From Oscillospiraceae bacterium (GTDB lineage: Bacteria > Bacillota > Clostridia > Oscillospirales > Ruminococcaceae): a stretch of 40,100 bases of DNA. The stretch is from NCBI GenBank assembly GCA_017468365.1, contig JAFUIS010000016.1:1-40100 (forward strand), in the 5' to 3' direction. This document shows, in pieces, positions 1 to 7,003 of this stretch (position 1 is the first letter of the stretch; every line of letters begins with the position of its first letter). Made by a program: the position numbers and the translations under genes. The notes under the pieces were generated by a model. The model was not told where the DNA came from. It saw only the letters and a program-made list of their open reading frames with translations, and did not search any database.

Positions 1-12
1 AAAATAAATCAT
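1..12 (-). CDS. start of a leftward gene, cut by the window edge
   Basis: On the minus strand a perfect GGAGG (18-22) lies 5 nt before an ATG at 12-10, and the frame stays open to the window edge. Only four codons (M-I-Y-F) are present, so no function can be given. The gene would be divergent from the S11 peptidase homologue at 203. Confidence 0.4.
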
Positions 13-202
13 TTTTTCCTCCGGAATTTAAAGAATAAAGCCGGTCAAAAATTAAGAAAAGATTAATTTTAGGTCAAACCGGCATAAAATTAAAAAATAT
101 CCTATTCCATTATACACCATTTTTTGCTATAATATCAATATAATACATGAAAATTCAAATTTCGTCATATTTTGATTTTTATATTTGGTTTCGGAGGAAA
201 TT
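13..202. promoter_or_regulatory. divergent intergenic region with promoter-like elements
   Basis: AT-rich spacer between two divergent starts. Rightward -10-like TATAAT copies are at 128-133 and 139-144, without a good -35. Leftward, the GGTCAA tracts near 44 and 73 read as TTGACC on the minus strand and are possible -35 elements. GCCGGT (40-45) and ACCGGC (77-82) form a 6-bp inverted repeat around these elements, a possible operator. Nothing else recognised. Confidence 0.3.
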
Positions 203-1528
203 ATGAAAAAAGCATTATCTCTTGTTCTTGCATTTATTATGGCACTCTCCTGCTGCATCACCGCTTTTGCCGCAACAAAATATCAGCCCTCTTTTGAAGT
301 GGACTGCGAATCCGTTTATCTCGCTGATGAAAGCGGAAATGTTCTTTTTGAACAGAATCCTCACCAGCGTATGTATCCTGCCGAACTTACTCAGATCATG
401 ACCGCTATTATCGTTATTGAAAACATAGACGCTGTCGGCGGCTGGACCGCAGAAGCGGCTTATGAAATGAGCACCCAGAACTTCCTTTATGAAAACCGCC
501 ACGGAATCGTATCCACCGGTATGCTCGCAGGCAACGTTTTTACCGCAGATGAACTTTTCCACGCAATGGTCATCGCTTCCGGTTATGATGCAGCCATGAC
601 TCTTGCAAAACTCATCGCCGGCGGTCAGGACGCTTTCGTTGAGCTCATGAACCAAAAAGCTATCGAGATCGGCGCAAGAGAAACCAATTTCACCAACTGC
701 CACGGTCTTCACGACACCGCAAACTATACCACCGCCTATGATATGTATCTTATCTCCAGATACGCCATGAGCCTTGATAAATTCAAAGAGACTGTTTCTA
801 AAACCGCATATACCTGCGAAGCCACCGATACCCACAAAAAACTCACCTGGAATACCGACAACGGACTTCTTGCCAGCGGCAATGCTCATTATTACTCTCC
901 TGTAACCGGCATCAAATCCGGTTACAGCGCCGAAATCGGCAGAAACGTTTCTTCCTATGCTGAATACGAAGGCTTCTCTTATTATCAGGTAAACATGGGC
1001 GCACCGTTCGAGCTTGACGAAGGCTATAACCTCGCTCTCAAAAACGCAAAGGATCTTTACGTCTGGGCATTCACCGAATTTGAGGTAAAAACCATTGTCG
1101 AAGCCGGTTCCCAGATCGGCGAAGTTCCGCTTGAACTTGCATGGCAGAAAGATCACCTTCAGCTCATGATTTCCGAAACCTACCGCGTTCTTCTCCCTAT
1201 CGATATCGACGTTGCTTCCATCACCTATGAATACGATGTTCCGGAAGTTGTTGAAGCACCTATCGAAAAAGGCGAAACCATCGGTAAACTCAACTTCTAC
1301 CATTCCGGTGAAGTCATCGGCAGCGTTCCGCTTGTTTCCGCAGAGGACGTTGAACAGAGCGAACTTCTCAGCGGTCTCAAAAACTTCTCCGATATGACCC
1401 GTTCTTTCTGGTTCAAGTTCATCGTCATCACCTTCTTCATCCTCGTTGCACTTTATGTAGCACTGATGATCATCAGAAACTATAACCACAGAAAATACGG
1501 AAACTTCAAACGCAAAAAACGTCTTTAA
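203..1528 (+). CDS. membrane-anchored S11-family D-Ala-D-Ala carboxypeptidase homologue with degenerate active site
   Basis: 441 aa. The ATG at 203 is chosen because GGAGG lies just upstream and a signal peptide follows directly (residues 1-24, ending AFA-A). The peptidase S11 (low-molecular-weight PBP) fold is recognisable to about residue 255, followed by a PBP5-C-like beta region and a C-terminal membrane anchor (about 410-430) with a basic tail. Active members use SxxK, SxN and KTG. Here these positions read E61-L-T-Q64, S126-G-Y128 and K238-S-G240, so the nucleophilic Ser and general-base Lys are both lost. Inference: a non-catalytic envelope protein that may bind peptidoglycan stems or regulate a partner, rather than an enzyme. 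No strong terminator follows; the rplJ promoter starts 25 nt after the stop codon. Confidence 0.85.
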   Translation: MKKALSLVLAFIMALSCCITAFAATKYQPSFEVDCESVYLADESGNVLFEQNPHQRMYPAELTQIMTAIIVIENIDAVGGWTAEAAYEMSTQNFLYENRHGIVSTGMLAGNVFTADELFHAMVIASGYDAAMTLAKLIAGGQDAFVELMNQKAIEIGARETNFTNCHGLHDTANYTTAYDMYLISRYAMSLDKFKETVSKTAYTCEATDTHKKLTWNTDNGLLASGNAHYYSPVTGIKSGYSAEIGRNVSSYAEYEGFSYYQVNMGAPFELDEGYNLALKNAKDLYVWAFTEFEVKTIVEAGSQIGEVPLELAWQKDHLQLMISETYRVLLPIDIDVASITYEYDVPEVVEAPIEKGETIGKLNFYHSGEVIGSVPLVSAEDVEQSELLSGLKNFSDMTRSFWFKFIVITFFILVALYVALMIIRNYNHRKYGNFKRKKRL

Positions 1529-1552
1529 TATCAAAAAATATTAAAAAAGCTA

Positions 1553-1581
1553 TTGACATTATAAATCATATTGTATATAAT
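1553..1581 (+). promoter_or_regulatory. sigma-A promoter of rplJ-rplL
   Basis: Perfect -35 TTGACA (1553-1558) and perfect -10 TATAAT (1576-1581) with a 17-nt spacer. It is the strongest promoter in the window, as expected for ribosomal protein genes. Transcription should start near 1588, at the base of the L10 leader. Confidence 0.9.
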
Positions 1582-1587
1582 ATTAAC

Positions 1588-1668
1588 GCTGTCCAAAGAC
1601 AGCAGGTGCGTTTCTGCGCTTAAACGGCTTAAAAAAGCCGGCCTGCCGAGGATGAGTGTTTTAATGTG
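1588..1668 (+). ncRNA. ribosomal protein L10 leader (L10-binding mRNA structure)
   Basis: The RNA begins with the hairpin GCTGTC-CAAA-GACAGC (1588-1603), then has AGCAGG-tg (1601-1608) pairing with CCTGCCGAGGA (1642-1652), plus an internal GGCTT-aaaaa-AGCC hairpin. This arrangement and the conserved CCTGCCGAGGATGAG stretch match the Firmicutes L10 leader, which binds L10 or L10(L12)4 for autoregulation. It sits directly before rplJ. Confidence 0.85.
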
Positions 1669-1677
1669 ATTTATTAC

Positions 1678-1713
1678 GCTCCTTCCACGGCTCGCGGAGG
1701 GAGCTTTTGTTTT
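1678..1713 (+). terminator. Rho-independent attenuator of the L10 leader
   Basis: The stem GCTCCTTCC/GGAGGGAGC (1678-1686 with 1696-1704, one G-U pair, 9-nt loop) is followed by TTTTGTTTT. It lies between the L10 leader and the rplJ ribosome-binding site, so it is the likely termination arm of L10 autoregulation. Confidence 0.8.
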
Positions 1714-1758
1714 ATACAAAATTCGCTCCCATCACAAAGCAGGAGGTGAATTTTTAAA

Positions 1759-2298
1759 ATGGCCAGTGAAAAAATCTTGCAAGCGAAAAAAGAAGCTGTT
1801 GCAGAGCTCGTTGAAAAGCTTAAAGCTGCAAAATCCGGTGTTCTCGTAGACTACGTCGGTATCAACGTTGCAGACGATACCAAACTTCGTCGCGAACTCC
1901 GTGAAGCAGGTGTTGAATACACCGTAATCAAAAACTCCATTCTTCGTTTCGCTGCTGAGGAAGCAGGTTACGGCGAACTCGATGCTTACCTTTCCGGAAG
2001 CACCGCACTCGCAATCTCTAATGAAGACCCCGTAGCACCCGCAAAAATCCTTGGCAAATTTGCAGAAGGTTCCAACGGTAAATTCTCTCTCAAAGCTGGT
2101 TTCATCGACGGCGAAGTTCTTGATGAAGCAAAAGTTATCGAACTTTCCAAAACTCCCAGCAAAGAAGAGATCCTTACCATGCTCGTTATCGCTCTTTCCA
2201 GCCCCATCAAAGGTATTGCTGTTGCGCTTGACAAATATGTCGAGAAAGAAAACGGCGGAAATGACGGCGAGCCCGAAGGCGACGGCGAAGCAGCATAA
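1759..2298 (+). CDS. rplJ: 50S ribosomal protein L10
   Basis: 179 aa, ATG preceded by AGGAGGTGA. L10 forms the base of the ribosomal stalk, binding 23S rRNA through its N-terminal domain and L7/L12 dimers through its C-terminal helix. The N-terminal half shows the usual L10 features: helix with KxxAVAEL, the DYxGI beta strand, the LRxELREAGVEYxVxKN segment around residues 43-57, and a LSGSTALA stretch near 78-85. It is slightly longer than typical because of a glycine/glutamate-rich acidic tail after about residue 160. It is the first gene of the rplJ-rplL operon, 69 nt before rplL. Regulation by the L10 leader upstream is expected. Confidence 0.97.
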   Translation: MASEKILQAKKEAVAELVEKLKAAKSGVLVDYVGINVADDTKLRRELREAGVEYTVIKNSILRFAAEEAGYGELDAYLSGSTALAISNEDPVAPAKILGKFAEGSNGKFSLKAGFIDGEVLDEAKVIELSKTPSKEEILTMLVIALSSPIKGIAVALDKYVEKENGGNDGEPEGDGEAA

Positions 2299-2367
2299 TT
2301 GCGCAGCCTGATCGCAAAACTATTTTATTAAGAATTACATCAAATTATCTACAGGAGGTAAACTACA

Positions 2368-2745
2368 ATGGCTTCTGAAAAAATCCAGAACATTCTCGAA
2401 GAGATCAAAGCTCTTACTCTTCTCGAAGCAAACGAACTTAAAAACGCAATCTGCGAGGAATTCGGCGTTTCCGCTGATGCTCCCGTAATGGTAGCTGGCG
2501 CTGCAGCTGGTGCTGCTCCTGCTGCTGCAACCAAAGACAGCTGGGACGTTGTTCTCACCGGCGCTGGCGAAACCAAAATGGCTGTTATCAAAGCAGTTAA
2601 AGAAATCACCGGTCTTGGCCTCAAAGAGTCCAAAGAGATCGTTGACGGCTGCCCCAAAGCAGTTAAAGAAGGCGTTTCCGAATCCGAAGCTGAAGAAATC
2701 AAAAAGAAACTCGAAGAAGCAGGCGCTTCTGTTGAAGTTAAATAA
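2368..2745 (+). CDS. rplL: 50S ribosomal protein L7/L12
   Basis: 125 aa, typical length, with ACAGGAGG before the ATG. It has the N-terminal dimerisation domain (residues 1-35), an Ala/Gly-rich hinge (43-56) and the C-terminal factor-binding domain with the conserved [24 protein letters not shown] region (about 70-93), here [20 protein letters not shown]. It recruits and stimulates translational GTPases at the stalk. A strong terminator follows at once. The usual downstream rpoB is absent: the next gene is a convergent XRE regulator. Confidence 0.98.
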   Translation: MASEKIQNILEEIKALTLLEANELKNAICEEFGVSADAPVMVAGAAAGAAPAAATKDSWDVVLTGAGETKMAVIKAVKEITGLGLKESKEIVDGCPKAVKEGVSESEAEEIKKKLEEAGASVEVK

Positions 2746-2765
2746 TTTCTGCTTAAACGGAAATA

Positions 2766-2802
2766 AAAAAGCTCTTCCCTTTTGGGAAGAGCTTTTCTTT
2801 TT
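2766..2802. terminator. bidirectional Rho-independent terminator after rplL
   Basis: AAAAGCTCTTCCC, TTTT loop, GGGAAGAGCTTTT, then a T-run on the plus strand and an A-run (T-run on minus) on the other side. It serves rplL and the convergent XRE gene that ends at 2803. Confidence 0.9.
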
Positions 2803-3567
2803 TTATTTATGCCTTATTGCGCCGTAATATATCGGAGTAAATATCCCCATGATCGCGCTTATTGAAAACACCGTAACGAGTGCGTATGAAAGGCTTCCTT
2901 TAAAAAAAGTTCTTACAAGAATTGCCGCTATCGGCAAAGCGACCATTATGACCATAAGACTGATTCTTGTATTTTTTATTACATATGACCAGTTTCGGTT
3001 GTTGTAATAAACTCCCGGAGTGTGAAGTCGAAAAAATCCATCCGTATAATAATCCACTTTATTATCATCAAAATAAGCCGGAAGCCGTTCTTTTACAAAA
3101 AACATAAAATATGCACCGAAAATCGCCGCAAGAAGTTCTATTACAATAAGACTTTGGTAATACTGCGCTCCGTTGTTAAGATAAAAATAATAAGTTGCCG
3201 CGGCGCCGATTATAAAACAGGCAAGATAAACAAAAAATCTTTTTCTTTTTGCTTTTCCCGCCGCTTCTTTTTCTTCATCGGAAAGACTTATGGCTTTTTC
3301 TACCAGTTCTCCTACCTGCGAAACGTCTATGTTTTTGTTTTCTTCAAGTTTTCCGCAGTTCAAAAGTTCTGCCGCCGTAACGTCAAGAACCTTCGCAAGA
3401 GGATTGAGCATCGTGATATCCGGAAGGCTCTGTCCCCTTTCCCATTTGCTCACGGCTTTATCCGAAACAAAAAGGCGTTCCGCAAGTTCGCGCTGGGTCA
3501 TTCCTTTTTCCTTGCGAAGCTCCGCTATGAATTCTCCAAATTTTTCTTTATTCAATTCAAAATCCAA
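2803..3567 (-). CDS. XRE-family transcriptional regulator with C-terminal membrane segments
   Basis: 254 aa from the TTG start at 3567, which stands 8 nt after GGGAGG; a GTG at 3576 overlaps the SD and is unlikely. Residues about 4-60 form an XRE/HTH_3 DNA-binding domain (LRKEKGMTQRELAERLFVSD, then KAVSKWERG). After a short charged linker come four hydrophobic segments (about 112-135, 139-162, 200-220, 226-250). Such membrane-attached XRE proteins are common in Clostridia and are of unknown signal input. It lies 90 nt downstream of, and co-directional with, the TetM-like/NYN gene. It has its own promoter, embedded in an inverted repeat that may be an operator for autoregulation. Confidence 0.85.
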   Translation of the reverse strand: MDFELNKEKFGEFIAELRKEKGMTQRELAERLFVSDKAVSKWERGQSLPDITMLNPLAKVLDVTAAELLNCGKLEENKNIDVSQVGELVEKAISLSDEEKEAAGKAKRKRFFVYLACFIIGAAATYYFYLNNGAQYYQSLIVIELLAAIFGAYFMFFVKERLPAYFDDNKVDYYTDGFFRLHTPGVYYNNRNWSYVIKNTRISLMVIMVALPIAAILVRTFFKGSLSYALVTVFSISAIMGIFTPIYYGAIRHK

Positions 3568-3574
3568 AAAAATC

Positions 3575-3617
3575 ACCTCCCGAGGAAAATTATACCCCGG
3601 GAGGTTTTTTGTTTCAA
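3575..3617 (-). promoter_or_regulatory. promoter inside an inverted repeat that also holds the Shine-Dalgarno of the XRE gene
   Basis: On the minus strand TTGAAA (3617-3612), a 17-nt spacer and TATAAT (3594-3589) precede the XRE gene. Perfect 8-bp arms ACCTCCCG (3605-3598) and CGGGAGGT (3582-3575), 15 nt apart, flank the -10. The right arm is the Shine-Dalgarno. A transcript from this promoter would lack the left arm and leave the SD free, while read-through mRNA from the gene upstream could fold it away. It could also be a protein operator. Confidence 0.7.
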
Positions 3618-3657
3618 TATTTTACCGGTGGAATCGGTGTAAACCGTTGGTAGAATG

Positions 3658-5442
3658 TCATTTCAGCATTGAATCAAACGGGCGGTAAAAGCTCTTTTTG
3701 CCGTAAGTTTCAATGGTCTGGCGAATTTGTTTGTTTATCCATTCCACTTCTTCTTTAAGCTCGTTTGCACTCATTCGAAGAACGCCGTTTCTCACCGCCG
3801 CCACCTGGATAAGGTTATCGGAAGTGGCAACTTTTACGTTGTAGTTTTTTCCGATATCCTGGATAAGCTTTTCGATATACATATCTCCGGTCTCGTTTTC
3901 CTTGGTATAGGCAACGTGGATTCCATGATAGTCGGATTTTTCACCGTAGTTTCCTTTTACCTTGTAACCGTCGAAAACGAGCACCAGTTCACATTTCGTA
4001 TATCCGCGGTAGTTGCTTAAAACGTCCATAAGGATATGGCGGGCAGCATCAAGGTTGTCCTCTGCAATTTTGTTGAGCTCTTCCCAGCCGAAGATGATAT
4101 TGTATCCGTCAACGATAAGGTAATCCTTTTTCTTTTGCGGAACGGATTTATATTCCTTCGGGCGGTCCATCACCGCTTCGGAATACTGTTTTCTTCGAAT
4201 GGGGCCGAATTCGCGCTCCATTATCGCTTCAAGTTCTTTTTCATCTATGCTGAAATTGCGGCGGAACACCCTTACGTTCGGAATAAGAAGAACGCCGTTT
4301 CCCGCTTCAAAATCCAATCCGCTGGAAACGTGCATATGCTTTTCAACTTCGTTCCATTTGACGGTAACCCCCGCACCGTGAGAACAGAAGACCGAATCCG
4401 GCGTGTTTTCTATATCTGCACAAGGGTCGTATGCGGTTTCGGCTATCACGCTTTCCGCATTGTGACAAGGTGAATATCCGTCGGAAAAACAAACCAGTTT
4501 TCCCCTTCCGTGTGTATAGGAAAGAACGTCTTTAAGATAAGAACGCATCGTCGAAACCGGCGCGCGTCCGGTTATTTCTACCATATCCCCTTTTGTTTCG
4601 GGCGAAGAAAAGGTCCCTTCCATTTCGCGGATATCGTTTATCGCCCTTCCTATCTGTTCCGAAGGCACTTCAAGCCGGAAGGCATAATACGGCTCAAGAA
4701 GAACGCTTTTCGCCTTCATAAGTCCCTGGCGAAGTGCTCTGTAAGTTGCCTGGCGGAAGTCGCCGCCTTCGGTGTGTTTGACGTGGGCACGACCTGCAAC
4801 AAGGGTAACTTTCATATCCGTCACAGGAGAACCGGTGAGCACTCCCAGATGAGTTTTTTCTTCAAGGTGAGTAAGAATAAGCCTTTGCCAGTTGCGGTCA
4901 AGAACGTCCTCACTGCATCTTGTTTCAAAGTGAAGTCCGCTTCCGGGTTCACCCGGTTCAAGAATAAGGTGGACTTCCGCATAGTGGCGAAGCGGTTCAA
5001 AATGTCCCACACCTTCGACCGGTTCCGAAATCGTTTCGCGATAGATTATCTTTCCGCTGTCAAGCCCAATTTCAACGCCGAAACGGTCAAGTACCATGCT
5101 TTTGAGGATCTCTTCCTGAATTTCACCCATAAGGCAGGCGTAAATTCCTTTAAGCTGCTCGTTCCAGATTATATTTAGCTGAGGGTCTTCATCCTCAAGC
5201 TGTTTTAGCTTCGGCATAAACTGTGCCGGGCTCAATCCTTCCGGAAGAATTATTCTATAGGTCAGGACAGGTTCCAGAATCGGCTCAAATCCGCCCTCTT
5301 CAAAACCAAGTCCCTGGCCGGGATAGGTTTTTGAAAATCCCAAAACCGCGACAACGCTTCCCTGAGGTGCTTCGTCAATTGGTTCAAACTTCGCACCGGA
5401 GTATATTCTCAAAATGTTTGCTTTTTCTTCAATTTTTTCCAA
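3658..5442 (-). CDS. C-terminal part of TetM-like translational GTPase fused to a NYN (YacP/Rae1-like) RNase domain
   Basis: This is the same reading frame as the gene portion at 5452-6252, separated only by one UAA (5454-5452); the first possible initiator after it is a TTG at 5442 without a convincing SD. If the UAA is read as an amino acid the whole protein is 864 aa from the GTG at 6252. This part holds the rest of EF-G-like domain II, domains III-V (domain IV with the GGDFRQATYRALRQGL region near residues 225-240) and, from about residue 440, a NYN domain: DYLIVDGYNIIFGW, an LVLVFDGYKVKG strand and the KVATSDNLIQ acidic-patch strand. NYN/YacP domains are metal-dependent RNases; B. subtilis Rae1 cuts mRNA at the ribosome. 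Inference: a ribosome-docking GTPase carrying an RNase. Confidence 0.85.
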   Translation of the reverse strand: MEKIEEKANILRIYSGAKFEPIDEAPQGSVVAVLGFSKTYPGQGLGFEEGGFEPILEPVLTYRIILPEGLSPAQFMPKLKQLEDEDPQLNIIWNEQLKGIYACLMGEIQEEILKSMVLDRFGVEIGLDSGKIIYRETISEPVEGVGHFEPLRHYAEVHLILEPGEPGSGLHFETRCSEDVLDRNWQRLILTHLEEKTHLGVLTGSPVTDMKVTLVAGRAHVKHTEGGDFRQATYRALRQGLMKAKSVLLEPYYAFRLEVPSEQIGRAINDIREMEGTFSSPETKGDMVEITGRAPVSTMRSYLKDVLSYTHGRGKLVCFSDGYSPCHNAESVIAETAYDPCADIENTPDSVFCSHGAGVTVKWNEVEKHMHVSSGLDFEAGNGVLLIPNVRVFRRNFSIDEKELEAIMEREFGPIRRKQYSEAVMDRPKEYKSVPQKKKDYLIVDGYNIIFGWEELNKIAEDNLDAARHILMDVLSNYRGYTKCELVLVFDGYKVKGNYGEKSDYHGIHVAYTKENETGDMYIEKLIQDIGKNYNVKVATSDNLIQVAAVRNGVLRMSANELKEEVEWINKQIRQTIETYGKKSFYRPFDSMLK

Positions 5443-5451
5443 ACCGTCTTT

Positions 5452-5454
5452 TTA
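5452..5454 (-). other. in-frame UAA interrupting the TetM-like/NYN gene
   Basis: Minus-strand codons read TAT CTT TAA AAA GAC GGT TTG GAA. Frame is kept on both sides, so this is not a frameshift: one substitution from AAA, GAA or CAA would make it. It falls inside EF-G-like domain II, where no domain boundary is expected. A real mutation, an assembly error or stop readthrough would all look like this. Confidence 0.9.
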
Positions 5455-6252
5455 AAGATAAGAAACGACCGAGCGAACTTTAAGGCTTCCGCCGGTTATT
5501 TTCATAAAAGTCATGCGGTTTCCCTGATTATCGCGGGAAATTTTAAAGACTTTTGCACCGAATTCATCTTTTGCCTTCGGCTCTTCGGTATATTTTTCTA
5601 TTCCGCCGATAAATTCTTCGACGCCGAAAAGCCTGAGCGCAGAACCGAAAAAGCAAGGGAAAATCTTTCGCTCTTTTATGAGCACGGAAATTTCTTCGGT
5701 GCTTAAAGTTCCCTCTTCCATATATTTTTCCATGCTCATTTCATCGCAAAGGGCAATATTCTCATAAAACTCATCGTCTTCCAAAGAAAAATCAACAAAC
5801 CCTTCGCCAAGGTCTTTGCGGATATTTTTCATAATCACGGCCTTGTCGGTATCCTCAAGATCCATTTTGTTTATGAAAACAAAAGTCGGCACGTTATAGC
5901 GCGAAAGAAGTTTCCAAAGGGTCTCGGTATGCACCTGCACCCCGTCCCTTGCGCTGATAACAAGAACCGCATAGTCCAGCACCTGAAGGGTGCGTTCCGT
6001 TTCGGAGGAAAAATCAACGTGACCGGGGGTATCAAGAAGCGTAAACTCGGTTTTATCGGTCTTCATGACCGCCTGCTTTGAAAAAATGGTGATTCCGCGT
6101 TCGCGTTCAAGTTCATAGTTATCAAGATAAGCGTTTCTGTCGTCTACCCTTCCGAGCTTTTTTATCTTTCCGGTGGTATATAAAAGCGCTTCGGAAAGGG
6201 TGGTTTTTCCCGCGTCAACGTGCGCCAGAATTCCCATTACGAGTTTTTTCAC
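5452..6252 (-). CDS. N-terminal GTPase part of TetM-like translation factor
   Basis: 266 aa before the UAA. The GTG at 6252 is chosen because GGAGG lies 7 nt upstream; an ATG ten codons earlier has no SD and adds a non-conserved leader. It shows all translational-GTPase motifs: P-loop AHVDAGKTT (residues 8-16), switch I RERGIT, G3 DTPGHVDF and G4 NKMD. This is the TetM/TetO/EF-G-like group. The NYN fusion and lack of resistance context argue that it is a chromosomal ribosome-associated factor, not an acquired tetracycline-resistance gene; that is inference. The frame continues past the stop into the remaining domains at 3658-5442. A -10-like TATAAT lies at 6292-6287, about 35 nt upstream of the start. 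Confidence 0.88.
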   Translation of the reverse strand: MKKLVMGILAHVDAGKTTLSEALLYTTGKIKKLGRVDDRNAYLDNYELERERGITIFSKQAVMKTDKTEFTLLDTPGHVDFSSETERTLQVLDYAVLVISARDGVQVHTETLWKLLSRYNVPTFVFINKMDLEDTDKAVIMKNIRKDLGEGFVDFSLEDDEFYENIALCDEMSMEKYMEEGTLSTEEISVLIKERKIFPCFFGSALRLFGVEEFIGGIEKYTEEPKAKDEFGAKVFKISRDNQGNRMTFMKITGGSLKVRSVVSYL

Positions 6253-6360
6253 GTTTTTTCCTCCTTTCTTAAAAAAATACATTGTTATTATAACATTATT
6301 TTTTTATTAATAAAAGTCCATGCCCAAAAATACCTTTTCGGAATATTCCGCCGCGGAATA

Positions 6361-6389
6361 TTGAACAAGTTTAACTAATGTTGTATACT
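6361..6389 (+). promoter_or_regulatory. sigma-A promoter
   Basis: TTGAAC (6361-6366), a 17-nt spacer and TATACT (6384-6389), 21 nt before the start of the gene at 6411. Confidence 0.7.
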
Positions 6390-6410
6390 GACGTAAAAGG
6401 AGGTTTTTCC

Positions 6411-6962
6411 ATGCTCAAAAACGTAAAATTTCTTTATTCGGTAATTGCCGTTCTTCTTGCCGTCTGTATCCTTTGCGGCATCCATATAATGGTCGACAAC
6501 CGTATGATGCTTGAAAGAAAGGCTCATTACGTAAACACCCTTTGCGCCCAGACCGAAGGCGTTCACGAATGGATAAAAACCGCCCTTGATGAAAATGATC
6601 CTTCCGTTTCCCTCGGTTCGGCAAAGGTCTGTCTCGATGCTCTTACCGATACCGCGCACGTTGCAAGTTTTTACCGCTTTGAATATAACGAACTTCTTAA
6701 CGTAAAAATATTTTTCGGCGGCGCTTCGGATTTTTATTATAATCTTCGCCACGTCGGCGAAAGGTTCGATGAAATTCTCAAAAACCTTTCGGAAGATCCG
6801 GTCTTGTCCGAAGAGGACAGAGCCTATCTTGAAGAAGCCGAAAAAGCCTTCGGCGCTTTTATGGAAAAACTTGAGACCGACGGAGTAATAAATCCCGACG
6901 CAATAAAAAGTGATACATATCTCTCCTATGCCTGCATGGAACTTTCCGATATTGCAAGATAA
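6411..6962 (+). CDS. hypothetical membrane-anchored protein
   Basis: 183 aa; ATG at 6411 preceded by AAAGGAGG. One N-terminal hydrophobic segment (about residues 6-27, VLLAVCILCGIHIM) acts as signal anchor. The remaining ~155 residues are predicted extracytoplasmic and largely helical, with acidic, regularly spaced leucines (for example the LSEEDRAYLEEAEKAFGAF region near 137-155). There is no recognised domain or catalytic motif. It is a single-gene transcription unit with its own promoter and a bidirectional terminator shared with the convergent lipoprotein gene at 7004. Confidence 0.75.
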   Translation: MLKNVKFLYSVIAVLLAVCILCGIHIMVDNRMMLERKAHYVNTLCAQTEGVHEWIKTALDENDPSVSLGSAKVCLDALTDTAHVASFYRFEYNELLNVKIFFGGASDFYYNLRHVGERFDEILKNLSEDPVLSEEDRAYLEEAEKAFGAFMEKLETDGVINPDAIKSDTYLSYACMELSDIAR

Positions 6963-6964
6963 AA

Positions 6965-6998
6965 TAAAAAAAGCACCCGCAATGCGGGTGCTTTTTTA
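6965..6998. terminator. bidirectional Rho-independent terminator
   Basis: AAAAAAGCACCCGC, AAT loop, GCGGGTGCTTTTTT. It separates two convergent genes and has T-runs on both strands. Confidence 0.9.
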
Positions 6999-7003
6999 TT
7001 TTA

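Noticed and set aside
185-202. Upstream GTG start for the S11 homologue and similar SD-overlapping GTG starts (17953, 19468, 3576, 11458).
   Set aside because: These codons overlap or precede the Shine-Dalgarno; the next ATG or TTG has correct spacing and, where relevant, an intact signal peptide.
3658-6252. Reading the split GTPase-NYN gene as a frameshift.
   Set aside because: The two parts are in the same frame; only a UAA codon separates them.
3658-6252. Acquired tetracycline-resistance gene tet(M/O/W).
   Set aside because: The NYN fusion, local base composition and absence of transposon or leader sequences point to a chromosomal factor.
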